A DNA stretch of 64,000 bases from NCBI GenBank assembly GCA_023515745.1, contig JALECJ010000258.1, forward strand, positions 438,501 to 502,500, read 5' to 3'. Below the pieces are notes generated by a model. It was not told the origin of the DNA and searched no databases. It saw only the letters and a program-made list of their open reading frames with translations. The DNA is from Amoeboaphelidium protococcarum (taxonomy: Eukaryota > Aphelidiomycota > Aphelidea). Positions 34,371 to 47,289 of the stretch are shown here, piece after piece. The translations under genes and the position numbers were made by a program. How positions within the stretch are numbered: position 1 is the first letter of the stretch; each line of letters opens with the position of its first letter.

Positions 34371-35858
34371 TCAATTCAAGTGGTCATTATTAACAAGACT
34401 GTCGCTTGACTGTTACTTTTCTATTTTGATTATTAGTCTGCTTCTCTTGTCAGTATCTGAGAATATAGAGCGGATCCATTGTACAAGTTCTTACGGTTCT
34501 AAATGACTTTCACGGTTGGCATTATTATCAAAATGTTACTCAATCGTGGACATGGACCAGTTCAGAATCGACGCGATTTCTTTCAACTTGTAAAACTAAT
34601 GAGGAAGTATATCATCAATTGTGAGCATTTATAAAGTAGTTTTGCTTTCACCGGATTATTGCGACTAATTGTCATCAATTGTACTCGATTTAGGCGCAGA
34701 TAGTAGAGATAGAGATTACTCAACTCTTTACAAATTCTACAATTCATCTTGCACCAACTTTTGCAACTTGTCCAAATATCCAAAGCTGCCACTACTCATC
34801 ATTAAAGCATCATTCTAGTCCTGTTAGTCATTATCCGGGAGCAGTAAGAGATAATGTAATACTTCACACTATGAAGAAGTCAAGTCACCACCATTCTCTT
34901 CAAGCAGACGCTACACAATGTGCTCATTTACAGACTCGGATACAATGCTAATCATCTTGCTCAGAGTCAACAGGTACATGGATGGGGATAAAATGGACTT
35001 GGTAGCTCTGCAAAAGGATTTAAGCAGATGCAACTATTACTTCAGCGCCCGTTCAACATCCATTAATACCTCCTCTTCCTAATCCATTCTGGTAATATCA
35101 ACATCTTGTACACTGAATAATTCTACTAAGACAGAGTTTAATTCTTATTGCTAAATTGATACCACATCTTCCCACAAGCTGACAGCTAAATTCAGCAATT
35201 TCATCTCATAATCATGCAGTTAAAGAGCAGGCGGAAGACTATGAGTAATACAAATCAAATCATTATATAATTGTAGTTTTCCAGCAGGTAAATCATACAA
35301 TTTCAACTTTTTCAACTACTGTGGCATAAGTAAGCAGAACGCGTCAATGGCAACTCTCCATTCCAACATGGCGGTGCTGCTATTATCACCATCTATTTAC
35401 AAAAGTCTTTCCACGACCAAAAACGCTGCTTTAGACACTTTACAACGCTCCACCACCTTATTATTATTACTATCTACTATTACAGACGACGGTGGTTATA
35501 CAAGATCGTCGCTGTACTTACCAACGTACTCTTTAACCAAAGTCACAATCGGGGTGCAATCATATTGTAACACCTAGTATAATTCTTACTTTATCTGAGC
35601 AATACATTCCAAATCGATTTGAAGATCTTTAAGCTGGGATTCTAATGCTTATAACTACAGACTCAGTTCGAAGCTATTACGAGCATTCTACTTGGCATTC
35701 TGTACGATCTCGCCGGCACTCTCCTATACCAGACGTTAGCATTATAACTTTAGTTCATTCAGAGACGCTCCATCAAGTTCTTTCAGACGATTAGCAGTGG
35801 CAAGCTGGAGCGAACTTATTGACAAATTGGAACTCACAAGTTGAATAACGCTTTCCAT
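34371..35858 (-). CDS. ZW10: ZW10/Dsl1-like tethering or kinetochore protein
   Basis: Single exon, 495 codons, almost entirely helical and rich in Leu and Gln; many Gln codons are TAA/TAG. The N-terminal 100 residues form coiled coil (QLATANRLKELDGASLNEL, ALESQLKDLQIDLECIAQI). The C-terminal 60 residues (HQFYKLKEIASILNWSMSTI, EPQELVQWIRSIFSDT, KRSRLIIKI) follow the pattern of the ZW10/Dsl1 C-terminus, where a helical hairpin is followed by L..LV.A.F.D...R...I.KI. The family tethers Golgi-derived vesicles to the ER and, with ROD and Zwilch, serves the spindle checkpoint. It is shorter than usual (about 750), and the match is based on pattern alone. It is convergent with trehalase, 97 bp apart. 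Confidence 0.5.
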
Positions 35859-36023
35859 AAATTATTAAAATAAGTTTAATCTTTTGAGTGTAATGCGTGA
35901 ATAATATTAGACTCAGAGTGTTTTAAATTAAGCGAACTAACTCAGAGATAAAATCAAGTGGTCAAGATCGATCATAAACGAGATTCCAAAGTAAAATCAA
36001 TATTATGAAGTAAAATTAATAAT

Positions 36024-36608
36024 TCAGAACAGAGTTTCCTCTTCACGTAGATATTCACCAACATCAGCCTAGTGGAAGACGACAATACCGGTGGGATCGA
36101 CGCGTTGACAATCAATGGAAGACTTGGCAAAGACACCGAATCCTAATGGAGTTTCTCCATCGTGCGCGTAAATCACAACACCAGATCCTTATGGTATCTC
36201 TGCAGATGCACTACCACCATTACCTCCACCGCTAGTAATCTTTTATAAATGTGCTTTTATCACGTGATTTCCATACAGAAAAGGCATTTCACCTTGCACC
36301 TTGAGCCATACTCGGTGGAGTGCGTGTGGAGCAATTACTTAAAGAGCACCGATCTGCATATTGAATTTACCAGTCTTTGGCGATAGTTTTCCCATGCATG
36401 TACCAAGTGACATCAGTTCTTTCCTGCCGACATTGGTGGCTCTGAGCATGATATTCTGTGGCACATAGTAAATCTTGTCCTTATGTAGTCGGAAGCAGTG
36501 TGGCTCTTGTCCATCTTTACTCTCAATCAAGTGCACGATATTCTTTCCAATGTACTTGGCCAGTTTTTCAAATAGAGATCGTGTTTCCTATTCAGTTAAT
36601 GGTCTCAT
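36024..36608 (-). CDS. NIP7: 60S ribosome biogenesis factor NIP7
   Basis: Single exon, 194 codons, beginning [24 protein letters not shown] and ending [18 protein letters not shown] as in NIP7 of other eukaryotes. The N-terminal domain ([29 protein letters not shown]) is followed by the PUA domain ([33 protein letters not shown]). A short Gly/Ser insertion (about 8 residues) lies in the PUA domain before the penultimate strands, making it slightly longer than the usual 180. The protein binds pre-60S particles and is needed for 27S pre-rRNA processing. It is head to head with RPL28, a functionally related gene. Confidence 0.96.
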
Positions 36609-36912
36609 TTTATTTATATTCGCAGATGTTGTGAAACGTTTTTGATCAATTTTACTACTTTTTCGAGGAGCTTTTTCTCTCTAAGAGATCTTTTCCTAGT
36701 TTTGTCACTTTATTGCGAGGCATCATCCCGTTTTCAGTTTAGCTTCCAGTTTTATCATCAATGTCTGACTGATCAGTCTCTCACTGAGAGCGCGCGAGAG
36801 AACGATCAACCTTAGGCTGAAAATTTTCTTTTGAGCTTCCATCAATTAATCGCCGTCAACGCGTCTTCCATTTGTCCTAAGCACAAAATAATATATAAAT
36901 CAATTATTAAAA
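36609..36912. promoter_or_regulatory. Shared bidirectional promoter of NIP7 and RPL28
   Basis: A 304-bp spacer between two divergent ribosome-related genes, so both promoters must lie here. It has pyrimidine-rich tracts (about 36650-36700) of the kind often found at ribosomal protein gene starts; no specific factor site can be named. Confidence 0.45.
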
Positions 36913-37371
36913 ATGGTCACTCATTTAAAAAAGAACAGAAAGAAGCGTGGACACGTCAGCGCCGGCCATGGTCGTGTGGGTAAGCACAGAAAGCATCCGG
37001 GCGGTCGTGGTCTGGCTGGTGGTATGCACCATGAGCGTACTAACATGGATAAATTTCACCCTGGTTACTTTGGTAAGGTTGGTATGCGTTACTTCCACAA
37101 GACTAACAACCAGTACTGGTGCGATACAATCAATCTGGACAAGTTGTGGAGTCTGGTCCCAGCTGATGCTCGCGATAAGTATGTGTCCGCTGGTGCAAAG
37201 CCAAGCGACAGCAATGTTCCAATCATTGACACGCTCAAAGCTGGCTATGGAAAGGTTCTCGGCAATGGAAAGCTTCCTCAGGTGCCTCTTGTTGTGAAGG
37301 CTAGATATTTCAGTAGATAGGCTGAGCTCAAGATTAAGGCTGCCGGTGGTGCGTGTGTCTTGGTCGCTTGA
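36913..37371 (+). CDS. RPL28: Ribosomal protein uL15 (RPL28/RPL27A)
   Basis: Single exon, 152 codons. The sequence follows uL15 throughout: [78 protein letters not shown]-like [17 protein letters not shown], and [12 protein letters not shown]. The TAG at 37318-37320 encodes the Gln in [13 protein letters not shown], without which the last 16 conserved residues would be lost. It is a component of the 60S subunit. The start is fixed by the match from the first residues and by length (family 148-150). Confidence 0.98.
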
Positions 37372-37709
37372 TTTATCTATACATGAATTATATATATAAA
37401 TACATCGACTTTATACGCGTATTTAAATGGTTGAAATTTAATACTTATACTTTGCATTGAGAGATGATTGTGGAATGCCGCGTGTGTAGTTGATCGCACT
37501 GACTCTATGAGTGTTGATCACCACAGACGTTTTCGTTCTAATACGCGGCTACATTGATTGCCATTTTGAGTGCTCTAGCCGAGATTCTGTCTTTTATTTC
37601 TATGGCTGCAATCCTATTAGAGCACTCACATTTTCGCACCTTATTAATAACTTTATAAAATTTGTTGAAAGCTCGCACTATTCAAAATTGTATTTCAATT
37701 CAAAAATTA
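37372..37709. other. Convergent spacer between RPL28 and OLE1
   Basis: AT-rich 338-bp spacer serving both 3' ends. No clear gene. Confidence 0.4.
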
Positions 37710-38921
37710 TCATTCAGCGTCAGTAGCAATTTTAGCAATCCTGGACGTCTTCATCCAGTTGCGAGCATTCTGAGTGTGAATGTTAAATCTGCCGCCATAG
37801 AAAGCTGAAGTCGCGTCTTGGAACATGAATTTCTCGATCAACGTCTCACCGCCAGGATGAAGTTTTACAATTTCAGAAACATCAACCACGCACTGATCAA
37901 TGACTATCCACTATGTGCAATTGAAAATGCATTCTCTGTTCTTAATACTAGCCTTTGACACCAGAGGGAGCCTGGCATCGTCAAATATATCCTCTTCAGT
38001 CTTGCCCAGCAGATCCTTCTCCATCGTGACCATTTGGGCGAGTTGAATCATCCGATCAGGAGTCTGTTTCAGATCATACGCTCCAACACCCAATGGCAGT
38101 ATGCTCAATCCGGCAATAAGCCATTTAGTGGGATCCCAGTCAAGCCAGTTTATACCATTCCGGTAGTCTTGCGGAAATTCATGATGAAAATTGTGGTGCG
38201 CCTCTCCATTAGTGACAAAAGCGAGCAGAAGATTACCGCGCGAAGTATTGTCGTGCGAGAACGGCTGGTCACCTAGCATGTGAGCAAAGCTATTGATGCA
38301 GAATGTCGCATGCCATATCAAAAGACGCGACACGTATCCAGCATAAAGGAATCCGCCAAAATAATCGCCCCACAGCGATCCTGCTAACACTGTAGGTAAC
38401 GCAATTCCGCACGTAAGAGCAAGAGGCACATAGTAATGATGTTAAAAAACGACAATCGCATCCGAGTCAAGATCCGACATATCAACCATCTTTGCCAACT
38501 GATACTGAGGATTCTGGAAAGTCCAAGTAATATGAGAGAACCAAAATCCTCTTTTAGCGTTGTACGGATCGTTCTCAGTGTCCGTGTAGCGATGATGTAA
38601 ACGATGACGCATCACCCACCATCTGATACTACCCTGGAAGCCAAGAGTTCCTGCAAAAGCTAGTACCAACTTGAGCGGAGTTGACGCCTTGTACGCTTTG
38701 TGAGACCAGAGTCTATGGTAGCCCATAGTGATTCCAAGCGTGGCAATCTACCATACAGCATAGGTGAGCCATAAAGTGGAGCGGTCGACAGTTGATGGAG
38801 GGTACATGCAAACTCCGACCAGGGACACCAGATGAACAAACACTATGAACGCTCCGTTGACCCACCACAAGGACTGACTTTAATTGTTGCCGAGTGTAGC
38901 CTTAATTTTTGTTGCAGCCAT
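37710..38921 (-). CDS. OLE1: Delta-9 acyl-CoA desaturase with C-terminal cytochrome b5 domain
   Basis: Single exon, 403 codons. The three His boxes of membrane desaturases are present: HRLWSH, HRLHHRYTD and (N)GEAHHNFHHEFPQDYRNG, between four hydrophobic spans. The C-terminal 90 residues form a cytochrome b5 domain with the heme-binding HPGG (IVKLHPGGETLIEKF) and a second His in FNIHTQNARNWM. Fusion of desaturase and cytochrome b5 in this order is typical of fungal Ole1. It introduces the 9,10 double bond in palmitoyl- and stearoyl-CoA at the ER, taking electrons through its own b5 domain. Gln codons TAA/TAG occur at the domain joint. Confidence 0.95.
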
Positions 38922-39175
38922 ATTTGAACTATTACAGCTGGTGTGGTGCAAAGTTTAAAATTTAAGCTTCAAGACTAACAATCAATCCTGTTGAACTTTC
39001 ACACGTTTGCGCCCGTGAAAAATCATCACTGCCAGATGACTCATCAAGTGATAATTCTAAAGGGCTATGTGAACTTCTAATGATCGAATAAAAGAGACTA
39101 TAAATAAACGGAAATACTATGATAATTTTAAGTGTATTTACGATGCTTTCAATCGAAGAGCAGAGAAGCGGAAGA

Positions 39176-40423
39176 TCACTGTTATGCACACTAAACTTGT
39201 GGACCGTGATCGTGATCTTCATCCATATCATCACTATTAGCATAGGCACCACCGCGACTTCCACTTCCACCAAATTTCTTTCCATTCTCAACATTACTGA
39301 GCACGTATTCATCCACATCTTTAGAAGTCAAATCCGGAAGAGCAGGACGTGCCGGAAGTATCTTCTCCAATGATTTAAGCTGTGCAGGAGTCAAAGAATT
39401 CGGAGCAGGGAACTTGATGTCAAACTAAATATAAAGATCGCCATAATCTTATGAACGCTTGTAAATCGGCATTCCCTCACCAGGGATAGTCTTCAAATCT
39501 CCAGGCTTGATAACTTCTCCAGGTACGATAGTGACTAGAGCAATGTGGCCATCCAAATGCTCAATAGCCATCTTACCACCAGCCAGAGCAGTGAGAAGAT
39601 CAATCTCAGCTTTATAAATTAAATCATCATTCTTTCTAGAAAACTTTGGATGCTCCTTCTCATCAAGTACAATAACAACATCACCTGGCTGTACACCTGG
39701 CTGCTGATCACCTTCACCGTTGAATACAATCTTTTGGCCATCCTTCATACCGCGTTCAATGTGTACTTCAAGCACCTTCTTGTCGCCGCGAATCTTCTTA
39801 CCGGCACAAGTCTTACACCTATCCTTCTCCCTAATTACCTATCCCTCACCATTACACTCATTACACACTTGTTGCATCTGCTGAACCATAGGACCAAACT
39901 GGCGAAGAGTCACCTTGACACCAGTACCGCGACAACCACCACAATCGGAGACGGCGCCCTCCTTGCCACCCCTGCCGTTACAGTCGGAGCACAAGACATT
40001 CTTCTACAAGGCCAACTTGGCAGTCTTTCCCTTATACAGATCCTCCAGAGAGACGCGCAACTGATGGATCATGTCTTTGCCGCGCTTCGGCCCGCTTGAT
40101 CGGCCTCCTCTGCCCGCGCCGCCAAAGAAACTTCCGCCAAAGATGTTGGAGAACAAATCCTCGGCATTCATCCCACCACCCATGCCGCCCTGTCCATTCA
40201 GTCCCTCTTCACCGTAGCGATCATAAATCTCACGCTTCTGCGGGTCAGAGAGCACTTCATACGCATGACTGATCTCTTTGAATTAATCTCCAGCATCTGG
40301 ATTTTTGTCTGGATGATAACGCAGTGCCAATTTTCTGTAGCTCTTCTTCAAGTCTGCATCAGAGGCATCAGGCTTCACCTCCAGCAAGTCATATAGTTTA
40401 GTTTCTTTAGGCATTCTAGTCAT
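39176..40423 (-). CDS. YDJ1: Type I DnaJ/HSP40 co-chaperone with farnesylation motif (YDJ1/DNAJA)
   Basis: Single exon, 415 codons (412 if the second Met at 40414, [13 protein letters not shown], is used). J domain with YHPDKNPDA, then a Gly-rich linker ([13 protein letters not shown]), four zinc-finger repeats [24 protein letters not shown] and CKTCAGKK, and the two C-terminal beta domains. The C-terminus reads GPQV-Q-CAQQ-TGA: a CaaX farnesylation box whose Gln residues are encoded by TAG (39191-39193), TAA and CAG; yeast Ydj1 ends in the comparable QCASQ. Reading TAG as stop would remove the lipid anchor. The protein stimulates cytosolic HSP70 and binds unfolded clients at membranes. Confidence 0.97.
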
Positions 40424-40710
40424 CAGTAAAATTATTCGTAAATTTCTATACTTTATTCAGAGTAAATTAGATCTTTTAAAATAATCGACAGCTTCTAATG
40501 AGTAGAGAGTGGGGTTTGTTTAAAATGAGGCCGCGCTGTGTTGAAAGAGCAAAATCTCATGAAAACTGATCGAAATCGAAGGATCGCGTTGGAACTTTTT
40601 ATCAACGCGGTGACAGTCAGGCCTCTTGGCGATACGCAACACCTTAAGTGAAGAGAATTAAATTAAGTTTTTACAAAAATAAATCAATATAATTTTCAGT
40701 GAAAATATCA

Positions 40711-43700
40711 TCATTCATTAGTTATAGTGTGGGTGGAGTGATAAACAAGTCCACCAGATTCGAAAAGTTCTTTTACTTTATTACGATCCTTGTCTGATCC
40801 GTTGCGATTCTTGGGTATGGAGTCAACGGCGACGAAGACAATCTTACTAGGTAACAACTAAAAGTCGTCAAGCAACGCGTTAACTATAACAGGAACACAT
40901 CCAGGGCCATATTTGTCCGCATTCTCCAGTTCAACCACAATTACAAACTTAGAAAGGAATTGACTAGAGATTACAACAGCTTGTTTGATGCAGTGATGAC
41001 TTCTTTCCACAGACAGTTCCAAATCACGGGGAAAGTAATACCGAGTGGCTTACCTGCCATGATCAATGACATCTAGAGCAATCATATCATCAGCTCGTCC
41101 AATGATCACCAATACATGACTGTCGATTAAAGTGATAGCCGAAGTCTTGAAACAGGGAATAGATGCAGGCTGCAGAAAACCAATGAAGCCAGTGTTCATG
41201 AACCCCTCTCCCTCCAAACCAAACTGACTGGGAAGATTCAATGTAACATCGGAATGAAGAGTTTCTTTAGACTCGCCACTATCCAGCTGATAATGTTTAT
41301 AAACCACATCAGCATTCGCGGGACTCTGGATATAAACTTCTCCAAAAGTACCGGGCAAACAAATTTCCTGTGAGCCAATAGTGCATACAGCTACAGCAGA
41401 GCACGGCAACACTCTTCCAACATCCAAGAGTTAGATACAATCATATTCTCCATGTTAACCAAACTCCAATCTCCCGTCTGCCAAGGACTTCATTCTCAAA
41501 TAAAGTTATTGCTGATCAGCATTAATGAAACTTCTACTTGCCAGGAAGGGATTGACGCAATCCACGAGAGTAGAGGCGACAGCATCCATATCAAGCTCAA
41601 AAGGTCTCAGACTCTGAGATGACTGGGAATTGGAGGTTAAAGGAGCGCGGTCGTTCAGTATAGTCTGGATGTTGCGTAGATTGTACATCTCAACTGGTTT
41701 AGTATTCATTTTGACTTAGATGCACGATTTCTGCAGCTTCCTCAACATTGGCTGTGTAAGAAATGCATTAGTAGAAGACATTTTATGCTACAACTCAAGC
41801 CAGGACTACGGATTCTAAGCAAAGTCCTTCAGCGGATAGTAAGAAGTCACGTAACCAACGTAAATACCTGCAAGAGAACTGTACAGGAAACTCAGAGTAT
41901 CATTCAACTCTGTGGAACAGCAAATGACTTCACTAGCCTTGAGATTAAGAAACTCTTTCAGTATAGTACATTAAGCCATAATGGTATCATGACTAAGCCC
42001 TGTTGCATTGTACGACGTATCATCCACAATTTAGATATGAAGTAGAGCAAACTGCTTTTCAGATAACGCATAGGCAGCGTTGCGATGATACGCAGCATCC
42101 ATAGTCTTGAGGACTTTTGGGCATTATGAAGTATTGATGAGCTCTGGCAACTGAAAAGAATCCTTCTCCCCCAGACTACCAAAGTTGGATTTCAGACATT
42201 GTTAGAACGCGCGACTTTTAATCGTATCAATACCTTCATCATTAGAGAGAATACCTGCAACGTTATACGATTTGAGAACATCAATAATCAAAGGAACAAT
42301 CTGTAATAATCGATCAACTTGCGCAGGCACAGTAATTACAACTGGAACAACTCCATAATAAAGACAAGCGTGTAGAGCCACGGCAAAATCCAATCCAGGC
42401 TAATAAAATAGCAGAAGTTTGGTATCTCCGTTAAAGTTCTTCTTCTCAAAAAGTGCTGCAATTCTAGCAACTTTCTCACTAATCTTCTAATACGTAATAG
42501 ATTTGACTTCTTTACCTTTATGATCGACAAGTTGGAAAGCTATAGACTTGGGCTACTTTTCAATGCGCCAAATCAAGAGCCTCGATATAGACTCAAATTC
42601 CAATAAATCTTGTCCACTCTCAACGTCCAATGTGCCTTTACCTTTTCCAATACTGCCGGCCGCATTGCCATCGCACACTTGATACTAAGTGCTACTAGCA
42701 AATCGACTTTGCATAACTTTGCCAAGTCGTAATTGAGGATTATCCACCTCTATCGCAAGCTAATCTTCATTATCGTCATCACCAAATTAGCCTAAAAACT
42801 TTGGTAAACGCTAAACAGAATTCTCCAGATTCAAATGAAATACAATGATATCAAGCAGACCAACATCAATCATCTTACGAGTCTGATGAACATTTACACT
42901 CTTATCAACATTGCAAGGGAGCGACTTTTACGCACAAAAGACGACCAGATAAACATTGATATTGCATTATTATCGCAGAAAGTCGGCAATCTTTGTACCA
43001 TAATTTTACAGTTCGATCTTACCAGTATGAGGGGAAACTTCGCAGACGATAACACACAACTCTTCATCATTTAAATAAATAGGAAATGATACACACTATT
43101 TAACAACTCCAAAACTCTTCACCACTGCCTAATTTATATCAAAACTATAATGATGACGAGGCGCTCCATCCGAATCCATAAGCTCCATTCTTTCTCCAAC
43201 ACATCCGATACTGTAGAATTTACCATCTTTCATGAAACCATACAAACCTGTACGAGTAAAGTGGCCTTCTGCACCCGACAAAGCCATTTGGGCATTGAAG
43301 GTGTGAGTTGTAGCGACAGAGTTCTTATAAAAAGCAAACGGCAGACAATCACCGCTGACCCACAATTCCCCCACTCGCATTTCTGACACCACCTTGTTGC
43401 AATCTTCCGATGTATCGACTACTGCACACCTTAAACCAGGCAGAATACATCCAGAATCACCAACCTTAATGCAGTCAGATCCATCATACTATTTGATAAT
43501 ATCGAAATCAAGACTACTCAAAGCAATACCAAGAGGAGTAGAATCCACACTCTTATCCTCAACAGATTTCATCGCCACCACTAAGCCTCCGATTTCACTA
43601 ATAGAACTCACAGGCGTCAGGTTTGCGTCCTTTGGAAACTAAAACTATCCAAATGCTTTGACAACATTCTTTTGAAGATTGACATTTGGCCTGACGTATG

Positions 43701-45788
43701 GAGAAGGGTCGCAGATAGCCAGCAATTTAACAGAGTTTAACGACTTCGCCAGGTCGGCCTTTGAAATTCTCTTTAGTTTATCAGCAGTCTAACTGTCCAG
43801 TAATACCAAAAGATGTTCTAAATAAACACTATTACACAAGACTACAGTTCCATGATGCTTCTTGCAAAGCTACATCAAAAGCAGTTCACTGGTTTCATCC
43901 AGGGACGCTGACACTGAGAAAGAAGCAGAGCCACAAAATACGGGTAGAAATATACCCATAATCATTCCAGGACCTTAACGATAATCAAGATAATTAATGA
44001 AAACATCCTTAGGCTGTAACTAATTCTATGCCTTTAGCATGAGAGTCTACCACATTATAGTCTTATGAGGAATCAATACTCCATTCAAATTACCAAAGGC
44101 GGATACACCATACTCAATATAGAATATATCATCCTATTGAGGCAGGTCGATAATGAACTACTAGGCCTTCTTGCCAGTAATACTACCATACTCGTTGGTC
44201 TTCATTACATAAATACTACTCGGAAATTTCAGCTTCCTATGTGCAAGTTCTTTTGACAATATACGATAATCAGAGTCGGTGGTTAACATGACTTTGCAAT
44301 CATTCTCTTTCATTATAGACAAGAGCTCAACCACTTGGTCGGAATACGGATTAGACACAATAGGCACTGCCACGACATTAATTGCTGAACAAGCTGCCAT
44401 GGACACTACAAACTCTGCTAGCTCACCTTTTCGGAAAAGCAGGGCAACCTTCTCCTGCCTCTTTAACTAATACTTTTCCGTAAGCACACTTGCAACTTTC
44501 AACACACGACCATAAAGCTTTTCAAACGTGAGCTGATTATGCTCTTTGCCTTTGTGATCAACGTAAGCAAATGCAACCTACTTACCATCTGACATTGATC
44601 TCGCCCTCAATATCTGAGCCAAACTTTTAAAAGATGACAGATCTTGATCAATGTTAGCATCCTTACTCTTTACAGCAACTTTCCTGTTGTCGACGAACGA
44701 TGATGCATCAACCGGAGACGCAGGCTAAGATAGAGGCTATAATCTCTACTTTTAAACTTGTTACTTTGGAGCTTTATTCGCCATAATGTTGACCAACTTA
44801 CGACTGATGGTTCCAAACTGATCAAACTTTCGATGCTATACTTCTGATTTATTTACAAACTAGACCAATTAATCACCATGAGAGCTCCCGGAAGCAGCTT
44901 TATCCAACTACTCGATGGAGGAGATCGACGGTGAACGCTGATCAGCATCCAGAGAATGATGAGATGAGGATGATACAATACTTCCACCTTTAGATGCCAA
45001 CGGAGATGGAGCGGGTAATTTTACTGATAGACTCTACTGAGCTTCACCGTTAGTAGGAGTCTCGGGAGCACTAAAAGACTAGACAGACTTGAGTGAATAA
45101 GAGCTACCTCCAAAGATATTATATGCAGTAGGCCTAGAATATATTTGAGAAAGAGAGCTTTGCATCTACTGTAGATTCATATCCTCAAAATCATCTTAAT
45201 GCTTCTGCATACTTTCTGGAAGTTTAGCTCTTCTCTGCGGCCATTCAATATGTTCCTCCTTATTATTACTACTATTACCAGTAACTGATTATTTAGGTAG
45301 TAAACTTCTAACCATCAACGTTTTATCATTAAACTGCTTCTTCTTCAACTTGGCAGGCTTCTCCGGAACAGTGTTCTATTGCAATGGCTACTCACCAATA
45401 CGTGCTTGAGAATCATCTTTAACCATCTTAGCCTAACTATTAGTGATAGCAGGTGGAGGTGTTATCGACGTTTCAAATGCTTTCATCACATGTTCAACAC
45501 TGGCCAAGCTTCCAGCCTTCAATTCAAGGATTGATGACATTCTTCTCTCACCCAGAGAAGGACTCTAATCCTATTTCACAGAGTCCAAACCATATTTACT
45601 TATCAATGACTACTTTTTCTTTTCATAACCTTTCTATGTGATGTCTCCTTCGGCCAGTTCCACCTCTACACTCTGTAATAATGAAATGAAAATGGAATTT
45701 AATAAGGCCAGACAGTTGCAACTTACCCAAAATATTAAACTCATCCTATGCCTCTTGCGGAAGAGACATAAATTCCAGGCCAGGCATT
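40711..45788 (-). CDS. DIP2: DIP2/CPS1-type protein: DMAP1-binding domain plus two AMP-ligase-like domains
   Basis: Two exons: 45728-45788 and 40711-45665, separated by a 62-nt GT-AG intron; the joined frame has 1671 codons. Exon one begins MPGLEFMSLPQEAQDEFNIL and continues in exon two as EVELAEGDITQKGYEKKK, a DMAP1-binding domain. A long Ser/Pro/Gln-rich linker follows, then two adenylate-forming (acyl-AMP ligase-like) domains: the first has VALLFRKGELAEFVVSMAAC and INVVAVPIVSNPYSDQ, the second ends with IIGRADDMIAL and YYFPRDLELSVERSH. This is the layout of Disco-interacting protein 2 / fungal Cps1, about 1570-1800 residues. Family members are implicated in lipid and vacuole metabolism and fungal virulence; substrate is not evident here. 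The family match is strong, the enzymatic role unproven. Confidence 0.93.
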
Positions 45789-46025
45789 TAACTAAATCAA
45801 CAATATGCAATTTATTTAATTTAATGGAATATAAGGACCAAAAGCTGTCTTGTAATAAATGATTGAGCAACAATAGTCAAGAGTTGACACTGAAATGACC
45901 GGGATGAAACGAATTTTAGCCGCGCGGCTCTTAAAACTCGATTTAAGCGAGAACGCGTCAGAGAGAGCGAATGAAACACAACACAAAACACCTGAACAGT
46001 AGAGGAGAACAAAGGCATGTTTATT

Positions 46026-46955
46026 TCAGCTGTCATTTTCTTTAATTTTCTGTTACAGCAAAGCATTAATCTTCATAAAAGCCGGATCATCGCGCAGAAA
46101 TTAAAACTTGTTCACCACTGAATCGACTATATCTTAAAGACTTTGCTAGAGTTTGAGCTTATCTCCGACAACCTGATTGTGGGCATTATTAATGATAATC
46201 TCGAATAGATCGCCGCTAAAATATCTGGCATCATCCTCATTCTCAGTTTCCTATTATTGTACTTATCCACCAGGAAGTTGATTCAAGTCTACTCCCTGAG
46301 CTTGATTATCAACCTGCTGACTGGAAGGTGACAATTCGACATCACCAGTGGAGAACAAGACGCGTTTTCTCTGCTACAACTTTACATAGAACAACAACTC
46401 CATGCGAAAGTATTCTGACCAAAGAAGAGACTCGTGTGCACAAAGTCTCAAGGCTCTGAGGAATATAATTCGACAAGCCGTAATATTAGACATGTAATCC
46501 CATTCATGCTTTGCAGCAGCGATCCACACGAGATGGCAGCGAGGATTAAATTGGATAGCTTTAGCAAATGCACGACTCAGTACGTGGTAGCTTTTGCTCC
46601 ATTTACAAAATTCAATATATGATAGCCACATTGAGATATCATGAGGAAATCGGAGACACGCTTTTTCAAATAATCGCTGCACATGAGTGATTATACTGTA
46701 ATCCGTGAGACTCTTCTTCCCTTTGATATTGAGACGCGACTTTCTCTTTAATCTCAACTTCTCCAGATTGATTTCAAACTCGATATAATTCAGAAAATCC
46801 AGTCTAGAAACGGAAGTTTTCGCGATGGAGTACTCAAAGTCGCGTCGTTTCTACACAATCATCTACACTTCATCTTCACTGAATAGGCCCTTTTCCTAGA
46901 ACTCCCTCATCTCTGGGACCATAAACTCCATCTGCCTGTGCACTGCTTCAGCCAT
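46026..46955 (-). CDS. UTP6: U3 small nucleolar RNA-associated protein UTP6
   Basis: Single exon, 309 codons, starting MAEAVHRQMEFMVPEMREF. Conserved blocks KRRDFEYSIAK, DFLNYIEFEINLEKLR, KKSLTDYSIITHVQRLFEKA, MWLSYIEFCKWSKSY and HESLLWSEYFRMELLF belong to Utp6 HAT repeats. The protein is part of the UTP-B module of the small-subunit processome that assembles on nascent pre-rRNA. It is shorter than usual (440-600), the missing part being C-terminal to the HAT repeats; here the tail is a Gln/Asp-rich stretch with TAA/TAG Gln codons. It is divergent from the F-box gene. Confidence 0.93.
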
Positions 46956-47289
46956 TTTGTATCAATCGGATATCGATAGTTTATATTTTTATGAGTTATT
47001 TCGACGTTATTTCTTCCTCAACAATTTACAGATAAGGAAGGGAGTGGTTTTGATGAATTTTCCAATCGGAGTCTTCTGTTCGCTTCAAAGGTTCATCAAC
47101 ACGGATCGCGTTCACTCAATCTAAGTTTACCATTTGCAAGGACGATGTTTTTCTGCCTTTGCTCATAATGTTGTTTCAAATCTGACGCGGCCAGTGCTCA
47201 TTTCCAAGTGCTGAAACAATTTTCCCTCTGTTTCACTCGGCATTGTCTTTCTATTTCTGCATCTTTACAATTGGCAATTTTCAAGTATT
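46956..47289. promoter_or_regulatory. Shared divergent spacer of UTP6 and the F-box/WD40 gene
   Basis: 334-bp spacer between two divergent starts, expected to hold both promoters. No motif can be named. Confidence 0.35.
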
